The position numbers and the translations under genes are program-made. Shown one piece after another: positions 17,118 to 24,664 of a stretch of DNA of 33,288 nt. The number at the start of each line of letters is the position of its first letter. Within the stretch, counting starts at the first letter, position 1. This DNA comes from Verrucomicrobiota bacterium (GTDB lineage Bacteria > Verrucomicrobiota > Verrucomicrobiia > Limisphaerales > UBA1096). Location of the stretch: assembly GCA_003972865.1 (NCBI GenBank), contig QOAX01000295.1, positions 1 to 33,288 on the forward strand, written 5' to 3'. The notes under the pieces were generated by a model. That model was given only the letters and a program-made list of their open reading frames with translations, was not told where the DNA came from and did no database searches.

Positions 17118-17342
17118 ATGGAACTCAAGACGGTGTTTCGGGCGTTCAACTCGGCGGAGGCGCAGCTGGTTCGCTCGCAACTCGAGGCGGCCGAGTTCGA
17201 CGTGTTTGTCGCCGACGAGAGCAGCGCGCTGGCGGTTGAGTGTTATGTGCTCGGCGTGGGGGGCATCCGCGTGCAGGTGCCGGGGGATCGGGAGTCAGAG
17301 GCACGCGAGTTTTTGAAATCGTGCGGTCACCCGGTCGAATGA
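17118..17342 (+). CDS. DUF2007-type small protein
   Basis: The product has 74 aa. The start is the ATG at 17118 (MELKTVFRAFNSAEAQLVRSQLEAA), two bases after the previous stop. The ORF track shows it only as the tail of a longer frame. The pattern of an N-terminal beta strand, a helix with A-x-LVRSQLEA, then V-x-D, and a C-terminal I-x-VQVPGDRESEAREFL fits the DUF2007 'putative signal-transducing' family. That family is a small PII-like or ACT-like fold with no settled function. Its stop overlaps the next gene's start by four bases (ATGA), which implies translational coupling. Confidence 0.8.
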   Translation: MELKTVFRAFNSAEAQLVRSQLEAAEFDVFVADESSALAVECYVLGVGGIRVQVPGDRESEAREFLKSCGHPVE

Positions 17343-18718
17343 CAATCGCCCGCCGTAAACAGCTTGGCCAGCTTCAGCGCCGCTTGCCCAAGGGCACGCT
17401 GCGCACGGACGAACGCACGCTCCAGCGGCACGCCGGCGACAAATGGTCCGCCACAAACCCGCCCGACGCGGTGGCCTTCCCGCGCAGCGCCAAGGCGGTC
17501 GCGGAGATTCTCAAGTTCGCCAATCGGCACCGCATCCCGGTGACCGCGCGCGGCGCGGGGCAGGGCTATGTCGGCGGCTGCGTCCCGGTGCGCGGCGGCA
17601 TTGCGCTGAGCCTGGCCCGGATGAGGCGCATCCGGGAAATCAGCGGGAGCGACTTCGTCGCCGTGGTTCAGCCGGGCGTCATCACGGCCGAGTTGCAGGA
17701 CGCCGCCGAGGCGAAGGGACTGTATTATCCACCCGACCCGGCCAGCCGCGCGGACTGCAGTATCGGCGGCAACATCGCCACCAACGCCGGCGGCCCGCGA
17801 TGCCTCAAGTACGGTGTCACGCGCGACTATGTGCTCGGGCTCGAGGTCGTGCTGCCGGACGGCTCGATCGCGAAGCTCGGCGGGCGTTGCCACAAAAACA
17901 AAACCGGCTTCGACCTGGCGCGGTTTTTCGTTGGCTCGGAGGGTCTGCTCGGGATCGTCACCGGGGCGACGCTCAAGCTGCTGCCGCTGCCGCCGTTCCG
18001 GGCCTGTGTCGGCATGGGCTTCGGCTCGATGCGCCATGCCGCCCGGGCGATTCAGGCGATTTTCAAGGCCGGTTTTCTGCCGTCGGCGGTCGAGGTTGCC
18101 GATGCCTTTACGCTGGCGGCTGCACGGGAGCGCACCGGCAGCCGGTTGTTCGACGGCTGCAAGGCTCACTTGATCGTCGAGATCGACGGACAGGAAAAAT
18201 CGGTGCGCAGCGAGCTTGGCCAGTTGCAAAAACTGCTCAAGCCGTTCTCGCCGCTGAACACACAGAAAGGATTCGGCCAGGCGGGCGTCGAAAAATTTTG
18301 GCAGTTGCGCCGCGAGTTTTCGTACTCGTTGCGGGACACCGGCCTGACCAAGCTAAACAACGACATCGCCGTGCCGCGAGGCAAGCTCGAGCCAATGTTC
18401 AAGTTTGCCGGTCAACTGCAAAAAAAACACGGCATCCGCGTGGCCTGCTTCGGGCACGCCGGCGACGGCAACATCCACGTCAACCTGATGATGGACGAAA
18501 ACGATCCGGGGCAGGTGAGGCGCAGCGCCGCGGCGCTGGATGACCTGTTTCGCCAGGTGCTGGCGTGGGGCGGGGTGATCACCGGCGAGCACGGCATCGG
18601 CGTGGCGCGGTTGCCGTGGTGGGAACAGGCAACGTCGCCGGAGGCGCGGAAACTGCACACGGCGTTCAAGCGGGCAGTCGACCCGAACGGCATTCTCAAC
18701 CCTGGCAAGTTCGTTTAG
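17339..18718 (+). CDS. FAD-linked oxidase, GlcD-like (glycolate/D-lactate dehydrogenase family)
   Basis: The product has 459 aa from ATG 17339 (MTIARRKQLGQL). The longer frame from 17240 overlaps the DUF2007 gene and is rejected. The FAD_binding_4 domain shows PRSAKAVAEILKFANRHRIPVTARGAGQGYVGG and SIGGNIATNAGGPRCLKYGVTRDYV. The FAD-oxidase C-terminal domain shows FGHAGDGNIHVNL and the final TGEHGIGVARLPWW...DPNGILNPGKF. Homologues oxidise glycolate, D-lactate or similar 2-hydroxy acids, passing electrons to a quinone or a partner Fe-S protein. No GlcE/GlcF partner is adjacent. rnhB starts two bases after the stop. Confidence 0.9.
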   Translation: MTIARRKQLGQLQRRLPKGTLRTDERTLQRHAGDKWSATNPPDAVAFPRSAKAVAEILKFANRHRIPVTARGAGQGYVGGCVPVRGGIALSLARMRRIREISGSDFVAVVQPGVITAELQDAAEAKGLYYPPDPASRADCSIGGNIATNAGGPRCLKYGVTRDYVLGLEVVLPDGSIAKLGGRCHKNKTGFDLARFFVGSEGLLGIVTGATLKLLPLPPFRACVGMGFGSMRHAARAIQAIFKAGFLPSAVEVADAFTLAAARERTGSRLFDGCKAHLIVEIDGQEKSVRSELGQLQKLLKPFSPLNTQKGFGQAGVEKFWQLRREFSYSLRDTGLTKLNNDIAVPRGKLEPMFKFAGQLQKKHGIRVACFGHAGDGNIHVNLMMDENDPGQVRRSAAALDDLFRQVLAWGGVITGEHGIGVARLPWWEQATSPEARKLHTAFKRAVDPNGILNPGKFV

Positions 18719-18720
18719 CG

Positions 18721-19404
18721 ATGGAGTTCGACCGGTTCACCCACGAGCGGGAGCGCCTGGCCAAGGGCTGCGAGCGGATCGCCGGGGTGGACGAGGCCGG
18801 TCGCGGGCCGCTGGCTGGACCGGTGGTCGCGGCGGCGGCGGTATTTTCTCCCGAACACATTCGCGCCGGGCTGCCCAAGCCGCTGGACGAGGTGAACGAC
18901 TCGAAAAAGTTGAGCGCCAAAAAACGGGAGTCGCTCTTCGAGTTGCTTCGGTCGCTGGACGGGTTCGAGTTTGGCATCGCACTCGTCGAGCCGGCGGAGA
19001 TCGACCGGATCAATATTTTGCAGGCGACGCACCGGGCGATGAACGGGGCGTTGGCCGCGCTTGGCCAGGTGCCAGGGCATGTGCTGGTCGACGGTCGGCC
19101 GGTGGCGTCGCTTGGCCAGGCGCAGACGGCGTTCGTGAAGGGCGATTCGCTGAGCTACTCGATCGCTGCGGCGAGTATTATGGCCAAGGTGACGCGCGAC
19201 CGGATGATGATGGAACTCGACCGCGAATTTCCCGGCTACGGCTTCGCTGCGCACAAGGGCTACGGCACGCGTGAGCATCTCGATGCGTTGACGAGGCTGG
19301 GGCCGTGCCGCGAGCACCGGCACAGCTTCGCGCCGATCAAGCCGGGGCCGCAGCTTGGCCTGTTCCCGGGGGAGGCGATCGATGAGCCTGTGGCGCACAG
19401 TTAA
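18721..19404 (+). CDS. rnhB: Ribonuclease HII
   Basis: RNase HII cleaves RNA in RNA-DNA hybrids, including single ribonucleotides in DNA. The product has 227 aa from ATG 18721; the upstream extension runs back through glcD and is rejected. The acidic active-site segments are intact: AGVDEAGRGPLAGPVVAAA, VLVDGRPV and KGDSLSYSIAAASIMAKVTRDRMM. The C-terminal GYGFAAHKGYGTREHLDAL is diagnostic. The last 23 bases overlap the yraN start, a neighbour pairing found in many bacteria. Two palindrome variants are read as LGQV and LGQA. Confidence 0.95.
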   Translation: MEFDRFTHERERLAKGCERIAGVDEAGRGPLAGPVVAAAAVFSPEHIRAGLPKPLDEVNDSKKLSAKKRESLFELLRSLDGFEFGIALVEPAEIDRINILQATHRAMNGALAALGQVPGHVLVDGRPVASLGQAQTAFVKGDSLSYSIAAASIMAKVTRDRMMMELDREFPGYGFAAHKGYGTREHLDALTRLGPCREHRHSFAPIKPGPQLGLFPGEAIDEPVAHS

Positions 19405-19810
19405 ACGGGCGCTTGGCCTGTGGCGCGAGCCGGAGCATCTGCGCCGGGGCCGGGTCGGCGAGGCGGCGGCCAGGCGGCATCTCAGGCGGGCCGGACTGAA
19501 GTTTCTCACCGCCAATTACCGCACCAAAAGCAGCGAGATCGACCTCCTGTTTCGCGACGGCGACTGTCTGGTGTTCGTCGAGGTGAAGACGCGGACGGAG
19601 GGCGGCTGGACCCGGCCCGCCGCCGCGGTGGATCAGCGCAAGCGCGGGCTGATTGGCCAAGCGGCGAAGGAGTACCTGCGACGGCTTGGCAACCAGGAGA
19701 CCAAGTTTCGCTTCGACATCGTCGAGGTGCTGTTGCTCGACGGCGAGGTGAGCGAGGTGCGACATCTGCCAAACGCCTTCCCGCTGACGAACCCCAAGCG
19801 CCCCCGCTGA
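19382..19810 (+). CDS. yraN: YraN/UPF0102 family endonuclease-like protein
   Basis: The product has 142 aa from ATG 19382 (MSLWRTVKRALGLW), overlapping the end of rnhB by 23 bases. The family core is visible: GRVGEAAARRHLRRAGLKFLTANYRTKSSEIDLLFRDGDCLVFVEVKTR. The E-I-D-L and F-V-E-V-K residues form the PD-(D/E)xK-like nuclease site. UPF0102 proteins are widespread and usually next to rnhB. The exact role is unsettled, with nucleic-acid processing inferred. It is the last gene of the five-gene run. Confidence 0.92.
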   Translation: MSLWRTVKRALGLWREPEHLRRGRVGEAAARRHLRRAGLKFLTANYRTKSSEIDLLFRDGDCLVFVEVKTRTEGGWTRPAAAVDQRKRGLIGQAAKEYLRRLGNQETKFRFDIVEVLLLDGEVSEVRHLPNAFPLTNPKRPR

Positions 19811-19820
19811 TTAGTGGGGG
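19801..19820. terminator. GC-rich hairpin between convergent operons
   Basis: CCCCCGC and GTGGGGG form a 7-bp stem (one G-T pair) around TGATTA. The yraN stop codon lies in the loop. The facing minus-strand operon ends about 60 bases away. No T-run follows on either strand, so it may only weakly terminate or protect 3' ends. Confidence 0.4.
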
Positions 19821-19877
19821 GGAAGTTTCAAGAGAGAGCCCAACCAAGCCGAAAATTTGAAACCAAAAAACTCGAAT

Positions 19878-20492
19878 TTATTGGCGAGTGATCTGCCCGG
19901 GACTCTCGAGTGACCTGGGCGCGCCAAGGATGATGGAACCCACGACGGCTTGCCGCGCGGCCCGGATGTCGGTGCCGATGTGGTGTGCAATGTTGCCGGT
20001 GTAGATGGGGGAGTCGTAAACGGGCGAACGGGTCGGGGCCGTTTTCCGGGCGGCGCTGGCCTGTTCGGCCTCGCGCAACTGACTGGTGAGCGGTGTGTCA
20101 CGGAACGCTTCCTGTGCTGTACCAGCCAGCGGAGGCAGTGTAGGTGCGCTGGTGCCGATCACCGGGGGCAGATCGACCGATTCCTCCTCGTAATCGTCGG
20201 CATATTCCCTCTCGAGTTTCTGGTCGGTCTCGCCGAGTTGTGCCCCGACCAGTTGCTCGAGTCTACCCAACCAGCTGGTAGATTCCCCGGTTGTTTTCGT
20301 CTTGGAGGGTTGCGTCGGCACGGACCGGGCCAGCTGATCGCGCTTGGCGGCCTGCTTGCGCTTGTTGATCCAGCTGACAATCGCGGCAAGCAGGCCGAAC
20401 ACAAGGTAGAACAACAACGTATTATCCACCGCTGCCAGGATCGGTTGCCCCGGCAGGCCACCGTTCAGCCATTCTGTGAAGCCGTTGGCCAA
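19878..20492 (-). CDS. Small N-terminally anchored membrane protein next to floA
   Basis: The product has 204 aa and I do not recognise a family. A hydrophobic helix (about 18-42, VDNTLLFYLVFGLLAAIVSWI) is followed by a basic stretch (NKRKQAAKR), suggesting a cytoplasmic C-terminus. The rest is acidic and proline-rich and probably largely disordered, with a GTDIRAARQAVVGSIILGAPRSLE block near the end that looks structured. The predicted start TTG 20492 lies six bases after the floA stop and inside a TTGGCCAA motif; no ribosome site is evident. Its place as the third gene after nfeD-like and floA resembles the Bacillus yqeZ-yqfA-yqfB order, so a role with the flotillin-like membrane domains is inferred. 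Confidence 0.7.
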   Translation of the reverse strand: MANGFTEWLNGGLPGQPILAAVDNTLLFYLVFGLLAAIVSWINKRKQAAKRDQLARSVPTQPSKTKTTGESTSWLGRLEQLVGAQLGETDQKLEREYADDYEEESVDLPPVIGTSAPTLPPLAGTAQEAFRDTPLTSQLREAEQASAARKTAPTRSPVYDSPIYTGNIAHHIGTDIRAARQAVVGSIILGAPRSLESPGQITRQ

Positions 20493-20498
20493 GGTGGT

Positions 20499-21551
20499 TT
20501 ATATCTTCGGTTTGCCGGAGTCGGACGACTCGTCGTCGCCGGCAATCTTGCTGCGCATGTCGGTGTCGGCCGCGAGATTCTTGATGCGGTAATAGTCCAT
20601 GATGCCGAGATTGCCGCTGCGGAAGGCCTCGGCCATGGCCAATGGCACCTGCGCCTCAGCCTCGACGACCTTGGCCTGCATCTCCTCGACGCGGGCGATC
20701 ATCTCCTGTTCCACCGCGACAGCGGCGGCGCGGCGGACTTCCGCCTGGGCCTGGGCGACGAGCTTGTTGGACTCGGCCTGCTCGGCCTGCAGTTTGGCGC
20801 CGATGTTCTCGCCGACGTCCACGTCCGCGATGTCGATCGATAGAATCTCGAAGGCTGTGTTGCTGTCGAGGCCCTTGGCCAGCACGTTTTTTGAAATGCG
20901 GTCCGGGTTCTCGAGCACGTCCTTGTAGCTCGTCTCGGAGCCGATGGAGGAGACGATGCCTTCGCCGACACGTGCGATGATAGTATCCTCGGTGGCACCG
21001 CCGACGAAGCTCGCGAGATTGGTGCGCACAGTCACGCGGGCACGGGCCTTGATGACGATGCCGTCCTTGGCCACGGCGTCGATGCTGCGTTTTGAGCCGC
21101 CCGCAGGCGGAACGTCGATCACTTGCGGATTGACGGAAGTGTGGACCGCCTCTACCACATTTTTGCTGGTACCCTTGGTCGCAAGATCGATGGCGCACGC
21201 CTGGTCGAACACGAGGTCGATATTGGCCTTCCGGGCGTTAATCAACGCCGCGATCACCTGCTCGACATGGCCACCCGCCAGAAAGTGTGTGGAAAGGTCG
21301 TCGATGCTCACGGGAATGCCCGACTTCACCGCGGTGATTCGCGAGTCGACGATTCGTCGGATCGGAATCTTGCGGAGTTGCAGGGCGATGAGATCGACGA
21401 AACTCACCGGTGCGCCGGAGACCTTTGCGCGCAACCACGTCATCCCGAAGTTCAGGACGATGATCGCCAGTAAGAATAGAACCAGGGCGAGGATGCCGAA
21501 GCCGATGAGGCTACCGGTGCCCCCGAGTTGTGCCAGTATTATATTTGTCAT
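20499..21551 (-). CDS. floA: Flotillin-like protein FloA (UPF0365)
   Basis: FloA proteins oligomerise on the inner membrane and organise lipid microdomains. The product has 350 aa, the normal length. An N-terminal hydrophobic segment (about 15-40) is followed by an SPFH-like domain with family blocks [14 protein letters not shown]-like (here [20 protein letters not shown]), [32 protein letters not shown] and [25 protein letters not shown] long helical AEA-rich region (coiled-coil) follows, then the C-terminal [23 protein letters not shown]. It lies downstream of the nfeD-like gene, its usual partner, 24 bases apart. Confidence 0.95.
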   Translation of the reverse strand: MTNIILAQLGGTGSLIGFGILALVLFLLAIIVLNFGMTWLRAKVSGAPVSFVDLIALQLRKIPIRRIVDSRITAVKSGIPVSIDDLSTHFLAGGHVEQVIAALINARKANIDLVFDQACAIDLATKGTSKNVVEAVHTSVNPQVIDVPPAGGSKRSIDAVAKDGIVIKARARVTVRTNLASFVGGATEDTIIARVGEGIVSSIGSETSYKDVLENPDRISKNVLAKGLDSNTAFEILSIDIADVDVGENIGAKLQAEQAESNKLVAQAQAEVRRAAAVAVEQEMIARVEEMQAKVVEAEAQVPLAMAEAFRSGNLGIMDYYRIKNLAADTDMRSKIAGDDESSDSGKPKI

Positions 21552-21575
21552 TGTTCTGTCTTGGTTAAGTTGAAA

Positions 21576-22025
21576 TTAGATTTCACGAACCACCACCCGT
21601 TTGCCTTCAACGGCGACCACCCGGATGGGGGTGTCCTTGTCGATCATCGTGCCCTCGGTGACCACATCCAAGCGCTCGTCGCCGATGGTGGCCTTGCCGG
21701 ACGGACGCAGGTTTGTGTAGGCCAACCCAGTTTGATTAACCAATTCTGATAAGTCAATACCCAAATCACCCACGGTGGACGTGGAGGTGAGTTTCCGCCC
21801 CATGAACGAGTTCGGGAACCAGTACACGAAGCCGACCGCGAACACAGCCAGCGATACGAGGGCGATGACGAGAAAGATGTTGCCGTGGTCGGTGTTCGCA
21901 TACGCCACGGCCACCGAGGCGATCAAGCTGAGAATAGCACAGGCACCGAGCACCATGCCCGGCAGCAGAACCTCAAAGAACATCAGCACGAAGCCGATGA
22001 CGAGAAGTGCGATTGCCAGTTGCAT
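21576..22025 (-). CDS. Short NfeD-like membrane protein
   Basis: The product has 149 aa from ATG 22025 (MQLAIALLVIGF), which has an AAGGGG ribosome site just upstream. The ORF-track start at 22061 adds 12 unsupported residues. Two or three membrane helices cover about residues 3-75. A cytoplasmic OB-fold-type NfeD C-domain follows (SGKATIGDERLDVVTEGTMIDKDTPIRVVAVEGKRVVVREI). There is no ClpP-like protease domain, so this is the short NfeD form that partners flotillins. It is the first gene of the nfeD-floA-membrane protein operon. Confidence 0.88.
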   Translation of the reverse strand: MQLAIALLVIGFVLMFFEVLLPGMVLGACAILSLIASVAVAYANTDHGNIFLVIALVSLAVFAVGFVYWFPNSFMGRKLTSTSTVGDLGIDLSELVNQTGLAYTNLRPSGKATIGDERLDVVTEGTMIDKDTPIRVVAVEGKRVVVREI

Positions 22026-22105
22026 GCCCCTTTTATTATGCCAAGCCAGCGTGTTTGGCAATTACAAACGACCGCTTTCTTTGAATCGCCCGGCCAGAGG
22101 TCCGG

Positions 22106-23113
22106 TCAGTCGATGGCTTTGCAGAATGTATCCACCCCAGCCACCGCGGCGTCCTGCTCCGCCTGGCCAAGCGGCCACTCGGCGGCCCGGACGGTCTCGG
22201 CAATCTGGCCCCTACGCCGTGCGCCGACGATGGCCGAGGTGATCTCCGGCCGGCGCAGCGTCCATGCCACGGCGAGCTGCGAGACGGTGTGTCCGCTTGG
22301 CTCGGCGATCGCCCTGAGTTGGTCCACCAGTTGCAGGAACGGCTCGAGCTTGGGCGGGCGGAGTAGGGAGGCCACCGGGTGATCCTCCTGCTTGTGGCGG
22401 CGCCAGTCGTTCTCCGGCAGGCTGTCAATCCACTCGCGGGTGACCTTGCCGGTGAGCAGGCCGCTCTCCATCGGGCTGTAGCAGACGATGCCGCAGTTGT
22501 TTTCGCGACACCAATCCATCTGCCCTTCGTCCTCGATTTGGCGGTTGAGCAGGCTGTAGCGCGGTTGCAACGAGGAGACCGGGCCAAGCGCGGCAGCGCG
22601 GCCGAGCTGGCTTGCCGAGTAGTTGCTGACGCCCGGCCAGCGAATCTTCCCCTGCGCCTGCAGGTCGAGCAGTGTCTGCCATGCCTCCTCGATGTTCTCG
22701 TCCGGTTCCGGCCAGTGGAGCTGGTAAAGATCGATCGTCTCCACCTGCAGCCGGCGCAGCGAGCCCTCCACCTCCTCGAGGATGATTTCTCGCGAGGCGA
22801 AGCGGCGTGGAGTTTTGTCGTCGTTGGGCAACACGCCGCACTTGGTGGCGACAATGACCGGCTGCCCCCATTCCCTGAGCGCCTTGCCGACCACCTCCTC
22901 CGACAGCCCGAAGCCGTAGGCGTACGCGGTGTCAATCCAGTTGATGCCGGCTTCCAGTCCCTCGAGGATCGACCCGATCGAGTCCTTCTCTTCCTGCGGA
23001 CCCCAGCCCATGCCCCAGCCGCCGCCGCCGATGGCCCAGGTGCCGAAGCCGATCGGGGTCAGGTCGAGATTCGTGTTTCCAAGTCTGCGGGTTTCCATTC
23101 GGACGCGGATCAT
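22106..23113 (-). CDS. Aldo/keto reductase
   Basis: This is a TIM-barrel NAD(P)H-dependent oxidoreductase of about 335 aa. The catalytic tetrad can be assigned: D and Y in NWIDTAYAYG, K in IVATKCG and H in LYQLHWPEP. Cofactor-end motifs LAVAWTLRRPEITSAIVGARRRGQI are present. The start may be ATG 23113 or ATG 23098 (METRRLGNTNL), the second fitting homologues better; neither has a clear ribosome site. The substrate is unknown. It is the last gene on the host side before the tRNA-Lys insertion point. It contains a palindrome variant read as PLGQA. Confidence 0.92.
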   Translation of the reverse strand: MIRVRMETRRLGNTNLDLTPIGFGTWAIGGGGWGMGWGPQEEKDSIGSILEGLEAGINWIDTAYAYGFGLSEEVVGKALREWGQPVIVATKCGVLPNDDKTPRRFASREIILEEVEGSLRRLQVETIDLYQLHWPEPDENIEEAWQTLLDLQAQGKIRWPGVSNYSASQLGRAAALGPVSSLQPRYSLLNRQIEDEGQMDWCRENNCGIVCYSPMESGLLTGKVTREWIDSLPENDWRRHKQEDHPVASLLRPPKLEPFLQLVDQLRAIAEPSGHTVSQLAVAWTLRRPEITSAIVGARRRGQIAETVRAAEWPLGQAEQDAAVAGVDTFCKAID

Positions 23114-23161
23114 AAGGGCAGTCGCCGCGCGAGAAAAGCCGGATGGGGTGGGGCATTAAAC

Positions 23162-23190
23162 TTGCCATCACGGTTATGCGCGACTAGGTT
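23162..23190 (+). promoter_or_regulatory. Possible tRNA-Lys promoter
   Basis: TTGCCA (5 of 6 to TTGACA) and TAGGTT (3 of 6 to TATAAT) are separated by 17 bases. The site lies about 30 bases upstream of the tRNA 5' end, where a promoter is expected. The -10 match is poor. Confidence 0.35.
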
Positions 23191-23221
23191 GCGCCCGCTT
23201 CCGGGGCAAACCCGGACCCTT

Positions 23222-23296
23222 GGGTTGGTAGCTCAATGGTAGAGCAGCGGCCTTTTAAGCCGTTGGCTGTGGGTTCGAGTCCCACCCGACCCACCA
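23222..23296 (+). tRNA. tRNA-Lys (anticodon TTT), with encoded CCA
   Basis: The acceptor stem GGGTTGG pairs with CCGACCC (one G-T pair). The D arm is GCTC...GAGC. The anticodon arm is GCGGC-CTTTTAA-GCCGT, giving anticodon TTT. The T arm is GTGGG-TTCGAGT-CCCAC, followed by discriminator A and CCA. The gene appears intact, so the insertion next to it preserved or restored its 3' end, as is normal for tRNA-targeting integrases. Confidence 0.96.
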
Positions 23297-23365
23297 TTAA
23301 AAACCTTCGGTGTTTAAAAGTTAAACGAGGGTTCCGGCCCTTCTTAAGCCGCCAAAGCCATCTGT

Positions 23366-23385
23366 TTCATTGACAGTTCATTGAC
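23366..23385 (+). repeat. Tandem direct repeat TTCATTGAC upstream of integrase
   Basis: Two copies of TTCATTGAC (23366-23374 and 23377-23385) are spaced 11 bases apart, one helical turn, between the tRNA and the integrase start. Such spacing suits integrase arm-type sites or a regulator. Each copy contains a TTGAC -35-like core, but no matching -10 was found. Confidence 0.4.
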
Positions 23386-23417
23386 GTTTAGAAACTCAAA
23401 AACTGGAACTGAATACG

Positions 23418-24530
23418 ATGCGCCCCTCTAAAATCCGGGTAGCAAAATACGAGCACTCAGCAACTTCGAAGTGGGTTGTTGAAGGCCTCAAGAGCAGCAA
23501 GGGCAAACGTTCTCGGAAGTTCTTCCGCTCAAGGGCTGAAGCAGATGACTTCGCGCGAGATGCCCTTGAAGAGCAGCGCCAGTATGGCCACAAAGCCCAG
23601 CACCTGCCCCACGAGTTAAGGCTCTCTGCAATCCAATGTGCCGAGAAGTTAAGCGTCTACGATAAATCGCTTGAGGAGGCAACTGAGGCACTTTTAGAGC
23701 GCCTCCGAGTATCCCAACGCTCCTGCAGCTTAAACAAGCTTGTGTCGGAGTATCTGAGGAGCAAGCAGGACAAAGGCCTCAGCAGACGCCATCTTCAAGA
23801 TCTTAAGAACAGGCTAGGGAAATTCGCCAGTTTCGCAGGCGAGAAGACGGCGTCTGAGATCAAACCCGAGCAGATCGAGCAGTGGCTCCAGCAATTCGGA
23901 GGTGAGAACCACAACAACTACCTTCAAAGACTCCACGGACTCTTCAACTACGGGATCAAGCGTGGGTATCTTGCGGAGAACCCCACAAAGGCCATTGATA
24001 AAGTGAAGGTAGCCGAGACGGAGCCAGCTATCTTCGCCCCAGAAGAAATCAAAGCGCTCCTTAACGCAATCCCTAGCAGGGCAGTTCCCTACTTCTCCAT
24101 AGGCGCTTTCGCGGGACTGCGCCCCAGAGAAATCGAGCGGCTAGACTGGGCGGAGATTCACCTGGAGGAAGGCTACATCCGAGTGCGCCCCAAAGTTGCG
24201 AAGACTGCGAGCAACCGCCTCGTAGACATCCAACCCAACCTTCGAGCATGGCTAAATCCGCTGACCCGAGAAAATGGCCCTGTGACGCCACCCAACCTCC
24301 GTAAAATCAGAGAGGCCTCCCAGCGCAAGATCGGCTTAACCCGATGGCCTCAAGACGGACTCCGCCATAGCTACGCAAGCTATCACCTCGCCCATTTCAA
24401 AAACATAAATGACCTAGCAACACAAATGGGGCACACAGACACAAAACTCATCTTCAGACACTACAGAAGCGTTGTTACAAAAGATGAAGCGTACAAATTC
24501 TGGAAGATAGAGCCAGCGGAGCTAGCGTAG
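23418..24530 (+). CDS. Tyrosine-type site-specific integrase
   Basis: The product has 370 aa. An N-terminal DNA-binding part (about 1-100) precedes a SAM-like core-binding domain (about 102-190, LNKLVSEYLRSKQ...LHGLFNYGIKRGYL). The catalytic domain starts at about 205. Catalytic residues visible are R235 (FAGLRPREIE), K262 (KVAKTASNR), R316 (DGLRHSYAS), H339 (QMGHTD) and nucleophile Y349 (FRHYRS). The HxxR motif has D313 in the first His position, a variant seen in other integrases. It is 121 bases from tRNA-Lys and reads away from it, so it most likely catalysed insertion at the tRNA 3' end. Codon use is less GC-rich than in the upstream genes. Confidence 0.93.
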   Translation: MRPSKIRVAKYEHSATSKWVVEGLKSSKGKRSRKFFRSRAEADDFARDALEEQRQYGHKAQHLPHELRLSAIQCAEKLSVYDKSLEEATEALLERLRVSQRSCSLNKLVSEYLRSKQDKGLSRRHLQDLKNRLGKFASFAGEKTASEIKPEQIEQWLQQFGGENHNNYLQRLHGLFNYGIKRGYLAENPTKAIDKVKVAETEPAIFAPEEIKALLNAIPSRAVPYFSIGAFAGLRPREIERLDWAEIHLEEGYIRVRPKVAKTASNRLVDIQPNLRAWLNPLTRENGPVTPPNLRKIREASQRKIGLTRWPQDGLRHSYASYHLAHFKNINDLATQMGHTDTKLIFRHYRSVVTKDEAYKFWKIEPAELA

Positions 24531-24592
24531 GGAGGTAATTTCATAACGTAGGGACAAAGAGTCCTATTTTAAAGTTTTTTTATTTTTTTGTA

Positions 24593-24621
24593 TTGACAGG
24601 GCTCTAAGGGCTGGCAATATA
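24593..24621 (+). promoter_or_regulatory. Candidate sigma-70-type promoter for the helicase gene
   Basis: A perfect TTGACA (24593-24598) is followed after 17 bases by AATATA, or after 19 bases by TATAGG. A very AT-rich tract lies just upstream (24565-24592), which could act as an UP element. It is the best promoter in the window, about 45 bases before the helicase ATG. Confidence 0.5.
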
Positions 24622-24625
24622 GGCT

Positions 24626-24640
24626 GGGGCGTAACGCCCC
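24626..24640. promoter_or_regulatory. Inverted repeat GGGGCG-TAA-CGCCCC, possible operator or leader hairpin
   Basis: A perfect 6-bp GC-only inverted repeat with a 3-base spacer lies immediately downstream of the candidate promoter and 24 bases before the helicase start. It sits at or just after the expected transcription start, so it could be an operator or a 5' stem-loop. No T-run follows. Confidence 0.45.
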
Positions 24641-24664
24641 AAGACACTTAAGCCCTAAATAAAA

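Noticed and set aside
23299-23320. Hairpin AAAAACC-TTC-GGTGTTT after tRNA-Lys
   Set aside because: It has an internal mismatch and no proper T-run. It could terminate the tRNA transcript but is not supported well enough.
24549-24592. Terminator after the integrase (GGAC-AAAGA-GTCC plus T-rich tract)
   Set aside because: The stem is only four base pairs and the following tract is broken by AAAG, so it is more likely just an AT-rich promoter-upstream region.
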